The position numbers and the translations under genes were made by a program. From Gaiellaceae bacterium (lineage in GTDB: Bacteria; Actinomycetota; Thermoleophilia; Gaiellales; Gaiellaceae): a stretch of 64,000 bases of DNA. The stretch is from assembly GCA_026002995.1 (NCBI GenBank), contig BPGK01000001.1, forward strand, positions 2,229,988-2,293,987, in the 5' to 3' direction. Shown here piece by piece: positions 59,620 to 64,000 of the stretch; position 1 is the stretch's first letter, and every line of letters starts with the position of its first letter. A model generated the notes under the pieces. It had not been told where the DNA came from and ran no database searches. It was given only the letters and a program-made list of their open reading frames with translations.

Positions 59620-60759
59620 TCAGGCGAGCAGCTCGCGGTTCGAAGCGAGCGCCGCGAGGATGCGGTCGACGTCTTCCTCGACGTTGTAGAGGTGGAGCGC
59701 GATGCGGACGTTTCGGTCGCGCGAGGAGACGAGGACCCTCTCCGCTCGCAGCGCCTCGACGAGCGCGTGGACATCCGTGGACTCCACGCAGACGAGTGGG
59801 CCGTGCTCGCGCTCGCCGCGAGGCGTCGCTACCGTCGCCCCGAGCTCGTCGAGCCCGGCGAAGAGCCGCTCGACGAGCCCATCGACATGGGCGGCGATCG
59901 TCGACACGCCCGCCTCCTCGACGATCCCCATCCCTGCGAGCCCCGCGTAGATGTTCGGCACCGGAGGCGTGCCGGCATCGAAGCGGCGCGCGTTGTGAGC
60001 CGGCGAGTAGTCGGAGATGTCCATCGCGAAGATGTCCTCGTCGGCGAACCAGCCCGTCTGCGTCGGAAGCAGGCGCTCGTGCAGGTCGCCGCGGACGAAC
60101 ATGAACGCGAGCCCGGCGGAGGCGAGCAGGTACTTGACGGTGCCTGCGGTCAGCACGTCGACGCCGAGCTCGGACACATCGAGCGGGATCGCGCCCGCTG
60201 CCTGGTAGCTGTCGGCAAGGCAGAGCGCCCCGTGCCTTCGCGCCAGGCGCGCCACCTCGGCGACGTCGAGCCGATACCCCGTCCGGTACGAGACCGCGGT
60301 GCAGCAGACGAGGGCGGTGCGCTCGTCGATGGCTGCCGCGAAGCGCTCGAGCGGGATGCGACCGTCCGCCTCGGGCTCGACGTGCACGACCTCTGCCCCG
60401 CGGAGCTCCTGCGCATGGGCGATCTGGCCGACGGTCGGGAACTCGAACTCGCTGATGACGATGCGGTTCCGTTCGCCGTCGAGCGGCAGCGCGCTGACGA
60501 GCGCACTCACCGCCTGGGAGACGGAGGAGGTCACGGCGATCTCGTCGGAACGCGCGCCGACGAGCCGCGCGAAGGCCGCTCGCGCCGACTCGGCCCGCTC
60601 GACCCAGTGCTCCCACTCGGCGCCATGCGCATCCCAGCCGGCGAGGTACTCCTCGTACGCACGTCGGACGTCGACGGAGAGCGCCCCCTGCGAGCACGAG
60701 TTCGCGTACACGCTGTGCTCGAAGATCGGGAAGCGGGCGCGGATGTCGGATCCGACCAT
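59620..60759 (-). CDS. Class V aminotransferase (cysteine-desulfurase-like)
   Basis: A 379-residue PLP enzyme of fold type I. Family marks are VYANSCSQGALS, the ITSSVSQAV-type phosphate loop (EIAVTSSVSQAVSALVSAL), CLADSYQAAGAIPLDVSELG with the Asp that holds PLP, and the PLP Lys209 in LTAGTVKYLLASAG. The C-terminal region ends HLYNVEEDVDRILAAL. It could be a cysteine-lyase-like or kynureninase-like enzyme, but no specific activity is assigned. Its ATG shares one base with the livF stop (TGATG), so translation is coupled to the branched-chain amino-acid transporter. That suggests a substrate brought in by that transporter. It converges with arsM. Confidence 0.9.
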   Translation of the reverse strand: MVGSDIRARFPIFEHSVYANSCSQGALSVDVRRAYEEYLAGWDAHGAEWEHWVERAESARAAFARLVGARSDEIAVTSSVSQAVSALVSALPLDGERNRIVISEFEFPTVGQIAHAQELRGAEVVHVEPEADGRIPLERFAAAIDERTALVCCTAVSYRTGYRLDVAEVARLARRHGALCLADSYQAAGAIPLDVSELGVDVLTAGTVKYLLASAGLAFMFVRGDLHERLLPTQTGWFADEDIFAMDISDYSPAHNARRFDAGTPPVPNIYAGLAGMGIVEEAGVSTIAAHVDGLVERLFAGLDELGATVATPRGEREHGPLVCVESTDVHALVEALRAERVLVSSRDRNVRIALHLYNVEEDVDRILAALASNRELLA

Positions 60760-61487
60760 CAGCGGCCGAGGTAGGCCTTGCGGAGTTCGTCGTGGGTCAG
60801 GAGCTCGGACGCCTTCCCCTCGAGGACGACGCGGCCGGTCGAGAGCACGTAGCCACGGTCTGCGATCGAGAGCGAGACGTTGGCGTTCTGCTCGACGACG
60901 AGCATCGCGACCCCGGCGCGGTGCACCTCCTGGATCACCTCGAAGCTCCGCTCGACGAGGACGGGCGCGAGGCCCATCGAGGGCTCGTCCATGAGCAGGA
61001 GCTTCGGGCGCGCCATCAGCGCCCGCCCCATGGCCACCATCTGCTGCTCGCCCCCCGAGAGGGTTCCGGCGAGCTGCTTGCGGCGCTCGTACAGGAGCGG
61101 GAAGATCGAGTAGACCCGCTCGAGGTCCTCCTGGAGATCCGCCCGGGGACGCAGGTACGCCCCGAGCTCGAGGTTCTCGAGCACGGTCATCGGCCCGAAC
61201 AACCGTCGGTTCTCGGGCACGATCGCGAGCCCGCGCTCGATCCGCTTCGCGGTCGAGTCGCGCGTGACGTCCCGCCCGTCGAGGATGACCGCACCGGTTC
61301 GCGGCTCCACGATGCCGAGGATGGTCTTGAGCGTGGTCGACTTCCCGGACGCGTTCCCGCCGAGGAGACAGACGAGCTCGCCCTCGCGCACCTCCAGGTT
61401 CACGTCCTGGAGGATGTGCATCTGCCCGTAGTAGGTGTTGATCCCCTCGAGCCGCAGGAGCGGCGCCGGCTGCCCGTTCGCGCTCAC
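60759..61487 (-). CDS. livF: Branched-chain amino-acid ABC transporter ATP-binding protein LivF
   Basis: A 242-residue ABC ATPase from a GTG that overlaps the livG stop by four bases. Walker A is GGNASGKST, the signature is GTLSGGEQQMVAMGRAL, Walker B is LLLMDEPSMGLAP, and the switch histidine is replaced by Gln in VVEQNANVSL, which is usual in LivF. It powers uptake of branched-chain or other hydrophobic amino acids together with LivG, LivH and LivM. Its stop overlaps the aminotransferase start by one base. Confidence 0.95.
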   Translation of the reverse strand: MSANGQPAPLLRLEGINTYYGQMHILQDVNLEVREGELVCLLGGNASGKSTTLKTILGIVEPRTGAVILDGRDVTRDSTAKRIERGLAIVPENRRLFGPMTVLENLELGAYLRPRADLQEDLERVYSIFPLLYERRKQLAGTLSGGEQQMVAMGRALMARPKLLLMDEPSMGLAPVLVERSFEVIQEVHRAGVAMLVVEQNANVSLSIADRGYVLSTGRVVLEGKASELLTHDELRKAYLGR

Positions 61488-62287
61488 TTGCGCTCCGTGC
61501 CGGTGGTTCCGAGGTAGGCCTCGACGACGCGGGGGTCGGTGGCCACCTCGTCGAAGGAGCCCTCGGCGATCTTGACTCCGTGGTCGAGCGCGACCACGCG
61601 GTCGGAGATCCCCTCGACGACGTGCATGTCGTGCTCGATCACGAGGATCGTGTAGCCGCCCTCCTCCCGCAGGCGCCCGATGAGCTCGGTGATCTCGTGC
61701 GTCTCGACGGGGTTCATCCCGGCTGCGGGCTCGTCGAGGAGGAGCAGCCGCGGCTTGGCGGCCGTCGCGCGCGCGATCTCGAGTCGGCGCCGGTTCGCAT
61801 AGGAGAGCGAGTACGCCGGCTGGTTCCAGCGGTAGCCCATGAGGCGCTCGCCGAAGAATGCGAGTCGCTCCTCGGCGAGCCGCTCGATCTCCCGCTCCTC
61901 CCGGCGCATGCCGGGCGTTCTGAGGATCGAGCGGAGGACTCCGGCCTTCGTGTGGCCGTAGGCGGCGGCCATCACGTTCTCCTTGACCGACATGTTCAAG
62001 AAGAGCCGCAGTGTCTGGAAGGTGCGCGCGATCCCGCGCTTGGCGATCTCGTGCGGCTCGAGTCCGACGATCGACTGCCCCTCGAACAGGACGTCCCCCG
62101 CAGCGGGCGGGTAGACGCCGGTGATGACGTTGAAGAGCGTCGTCTTCCCCGCTCCGTTCGGACCGATGACGCTGACCACCTCGCCCTCGCCCACGACGAG
62201 GTCGAGGTCGTCGAGACACACGAGCCCACCGAACGAGAGGGTGAGTCCTTTCACCTCGAGCAGCGGCGTCCGCTCGCCCGTCGTCAT
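61484..62287 (-). CDS. livG: Branched-chain amino-acid ABC transporter ATP-binding protein LivG
   Basis: A 267-residue ABC ATPase from the ATG at 62287. Walker A is GPNGAGKTTLFNVITG, the Q-loop TFQTLRLF, the signature SLSYANRRRLEIARATA (the degenerate form typical of LivG), Walker B LLLLDEPAAGMNP and the switch VIEHDMHVV. It forms the heterodimeric motor with LivF. The ATGA start overlaps the livM stop, so the four genes are tightly coupled. Confidence 0.95.
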   Translation of the reverse strand: MTTGERTPLLEVKGLTLSFGGLVCLDDLDLVVGEGEVVSVIGPNGAGKTTLFNVITGVYPPAAGDVLFEGQSIVGLEPHEIAKRGIARTFQTLRLFLNMSVKENVMAAAYGHTKAGVLRSILRTPGMRREEREIERLAEERLAFFGERLMGYRWNQPAYSLSYANRRRLEIARATAAKPRLLLLDEPAAGMNPVETHEITELIGRLREEGGYTILVIEHDMHVVEGISDRVVALDHGVKIAEGSFDEVATDPRVVEAYLGTTGTERK

Positions 62288-63720
62288 ACGATCTCCACCC
62301 TCGCCTTGCCGAAGAGCCCCTGCGGCCGGTAGGCCATGAGGGCGACGAGCAGCGCTCCCATGAGGATGAAGCGCGCGACCGCGGGCTGCGGGAGCATGAG
62401 GTTCTGCCAGACGACCGCAGCGAGGTAGAGGACGGGGACGAACGCGACCGTCCGCCAGAGCGAGCTGCGGATGAGAGTCAGCGCGAGCACCGAGGCGACG
62501 AAGAGAAGGTACGTGATCCGCGCGGCGGCACCGGCGGGCAAGCCTTCCTCGGTCACGAAGTCGGCCGGCATGAGCACCCAGCCGTCGACGAGCCGGTCGA
62601 TCCGCGCTTGGCCGAAGGTCGTGCCCTCGACGAGCGACGGCCACCACCGCTCGGCGGCTTCGTGGACGAGGAGCCCGAGCGCGGCGGTCGCGCCGAGCAC
62701 GGCGAGCCCGCGCCACCATGGCTTGATGAGCACGAGGAGCACGAGCACGACCGCGATGTAGACGAGCCAGCTCGCGTCCTCGGGGTCGCGCAGCGCCTCG
62801 AGCGAGGCCGAGATGATCACCGCCCCGACCGTCGCGCCGAGCAGGCTCCCCGCTCCTCCCAGCACGAGCATCGCGTAGACGGTGATGAGGAGGATGAGGT
62901 CGAAGCTCGCCGGGAAGATCGCGCCCTGGGCGGGGGCGTAGATCGCCCCGGCGACCCCGGCGATGCTCGCTCCGAAGGCGAACGCCATGAGCTTGAGGCG
63001 GTTGACCGGCATCGTCATGAGCTCGGCGGCGAGCTCGTCTTCGCGGAGCGCCCGCCAGGCGCGGCCCGTCCGGGACTGGTTCACGAGGTAGAGGACGACG
63101 ACGACCGTCACGAGGGCGACGAGCGCCGTCCAGTAGTAGCCGTCGAGCGAGGTGATCTCCCGACCGAGCAGCGTGAGCGGTCGGATGTCGGAGATGCCGT
63201 TCGGCCCACGCGTAAACGTCGAGTTGATGAGGATGACGAGGAAGAGCTGGAGGAAGAAGAGCGTCACGATCGCGAGGTAGTCGCCGACGAGCCGTCGCGA
63301 AGGGAGGCCGAGGAGGAACCCGGCTACGGCGACCGTCACGGCGATCGCCGGGATCGCGAGCGCGCCGTCCCAGTGGCGGCCGGCGTAATCAGAGGCGACT
63401 GCGGCGTAGAGGTACGCGCCGAGCCCGAAGAAGGCCACGTAGCCGAGGTCGAGGAGGCCGACCCAGCCGACCGCCACGTTCAGACCGAGCGCGAGGAGCA
63501 CGAAGATCAGCGTGTTGATCCCGACCTGCATGAGGTACGGGTCTTCGACGAGGAACGGGTAGAGCGCGAACGGGATCGCGAGGAGCGCGAGCTTCGCCGC
63601 CGGCGGCACGCGCTCGAAGGCGCGCTCCGCGCGGGCCGAGAGCGTCTTCTGCCGGCGCTCCTCGGCGCTCGCGACCCACTCGTCGACGCCGATCCGCGGT
63701 CCGCTCGGGGCCTCGCTCAT
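62284..63720 (-). CDS. livM: Branched-chain amino-acid ABC transporter permease LivM
   Basis: A 478-residue permease. The first third gives YPFLVEDPYLMQVGINTLIF, LGLNVAVGWVGLLDLGYVAFFGLGAY and the cytoplasmic coupling region RTGRAWRALREDELAAELMT, followed by GVAGAIYAPAQGAIFPASF and MLVLGGAGSLLGATVGAV, all normal for LivM. An extra C-terminal region of about 130 residues (helices around LLVHEAAERWWPSLVEG and RITYLLFVASVLALTLI) makes it longer than the usual 320-360 residues; its role is unknown. The end MAYRPQGLFGKARVEIV repeats the family ending. It overlaps livH by four bases. Confidence 0.94.
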   Translation of the reverse strand: MSEAPSGPRIGVDEWVASAEERRQKTLSARAERAFERVPPAAKLALLAIPFALYPFLVEDPYLMQVGINTLIFVLLALGLNVAVGWVGLLDLGYVAFFGLGAYLYAAVASDYAGRHWDGALAIPAIAVTVAVAGFLLGLPSRRLVGDYLAIVTLFFLQLFLVILINSTFTRGPNGISDIRPLTLLGREITSLDGYYWTALVALVTVVVVLYLVNQSRTGRAWRALREDELAAELMTMPVNRLKLMAFAFGASIAGVAGAIYAPAQGAIFPASFDLILLITVYAMLVLGGAGSLLGATVGAVIISASLEALRDPEDASWLVYIAVVLVLLVLIKPWWRGLAVLGATAALGLLVHEAAERWWPSLVEGTTFGQARIDRLVDGWVLMPADFVTEEGLPAGAAARITYLLFVASVLALTLIRSSLWRTVAFVPVLYLAAVVWQNLMLPQPAVARFILMGALLVALMAYRPQGLFGKARVEIV

Positions 63721-64000
63721 ACCTTCTTCACCTCACGCTTGCCGAGGATGCCCTGCGGGCGCAGGAGCATGAACCCGATCAGGATGAGGAAGACGACGAG
63801 GTCGCTGAACTGGCTGCCGAGCCGGGGGAAGCGCCCGCCGGTGAGGTCGGCGATCCGGCCTGTGACGTCCTCGATGTAGCCGACCGAGAGCGCCTCGGCG
63901 AGGCCGATGAGGAGGCCGCCGAGCATCGCGCCCGGGATCGACCCGATGCCACCGACGACCGCGGCGGTGAAGCCCTTGAGCCCGTACCCGAAGCCCATGA
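63717..64000 (-). CDS. livH: Branched-chain amino-acid ABC transporter permease LivH, 5' end beyond window
   Basis: The C-terminal about 94 residues of a permease cut by the window edge. It reads KGFTAAVVGGIGSIPGAMLGGLLIGLAE and the typical FSDLVVFLILIGFMLLRPQG then ILGKREVKKV, a clear LivH ending. The upstream part and any substrate-binding protein gene lie outside. The gene order livH, livM, livG, livF is the standard one. Confidence 0.93.
   Translation of the reverse strand, partial: MGFGYGLKGFTAAVVGGIGSIPGAMLGGLLIGLAEALSVGYIEDVTGRIADLTGGRFPRLGSQFSDLVVFLILIGFMLLRPQGILGKREVKKV

Overview
The window is very GC-rich DNA (visibly around 70% G+C). Start codons are often GTG, genes frequently overlap by 1-4 bases, and long open frames run antisense to most genes. 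Gene content (a LytR-C-terminal-domain protein, class II B12-dependent ribonucleotide reductase, many MFS/MMPL exporters, an ECF sigma factor with a SnoaL-like tail, LLM oxidoreductase, YrdB-family protein) suits a high-GC Actinomycetota, possibly a soil Thermoleophilia/Gaiellales-type lineage. That placement is inference from gene content only. There is no prophage, CRISPR array, rRNA or complete insertion sequence.

Layout. 1-4.0 kb: a surface-polysaccharide group (sugar-nucleotide epimerase cut by the window edge, LytR_C protein, O-antigen-polymerase-like protein, small anchored secreted protein). 4.2-7.0 kb: nrdJ. 7.0-14.2 kb: a repeat-rich accessory stretch with an HNH endonuclease, GNAT, dienelactone-hydrolase-like, cupin, zinc-ribbon, MMPL exporter and VOC genes. 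14.2-18.5 kb: ECF sigma factor divergent from a DHA2-type exporter, then an S10 peptidase. 18.5-24.7 kb: a co-oriented run with a luciferase-like oxidoreductase, ACC deaminase (acdS), MFS transporter, secreted protein and a TPR/adenylate-cyclase-domain protein. 24.7-33.3 kb: amidase and DUF192 genes facing an overlapping run of MFS, aldo/keto reductase, ornithine-cyclodeaminase-family and threonine-dehydratase-family genes, then a YcaQ-type protein, a Cys/Met PLP enzyme and an MBL-fold hydrolase. 33.6-42.6 kb: a long minus-strand series (DUF2237, MATE, GT4, glycogen-debranching-like, SDR, cyclophilin, DUF1611, M20 peptidase, flavin reductase). 42.8-45 kb: a secreted FN3/TIM-barrel-like protein, three tRNAs (Val, Glu, Lys) and a repeat array. 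45.2-59.6 kb: quinone-reductase-like MDR, P1B ATPase, cupin, a GGDEF/EAL protein, Lon with an overlapping HxlR regulator, serine hydrolase, DNA polymerase IV, ZIP-like transporter, YrdB, DDAH-like hydrolase and arsenite methyltransferase. 59.6-64 kb: a branched-chain amino-acid ABC operon (livH-livM-livG-livF) with a class V aminotransferase translationally coupled to its end.

The most unusual material is non-coding. Two palindromic repeat families occur together. Family A has a core like GGGGTCAGGTCTCCC between GCAACA and TGTTGC arms (about 16 copies or fragments). Family B has ends reading CGTAGGGGCGA. One 349-bp unit (9150-9498) has 26-bp perfect terminal inverted repeats built from family A and is flanked by a perfect 12-bp direct repeat, the signature of an insertion with target duplication. 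A 1.5-kb segment containing the HNH endonuclease gene (7035-8521) is bracketed by matching inverted family-A copies (27 of 28 bases identical). A composite block of about 190-200 bp is duplicated at 33.3 and 44.8 kb. At four gene ends the family-B sequence itself supplies the TAG stop codon. Together these suggest an active, non-autonomous repeat system whose mobilising enzyme is either outside the window or, more speculatively, the HNH protein.
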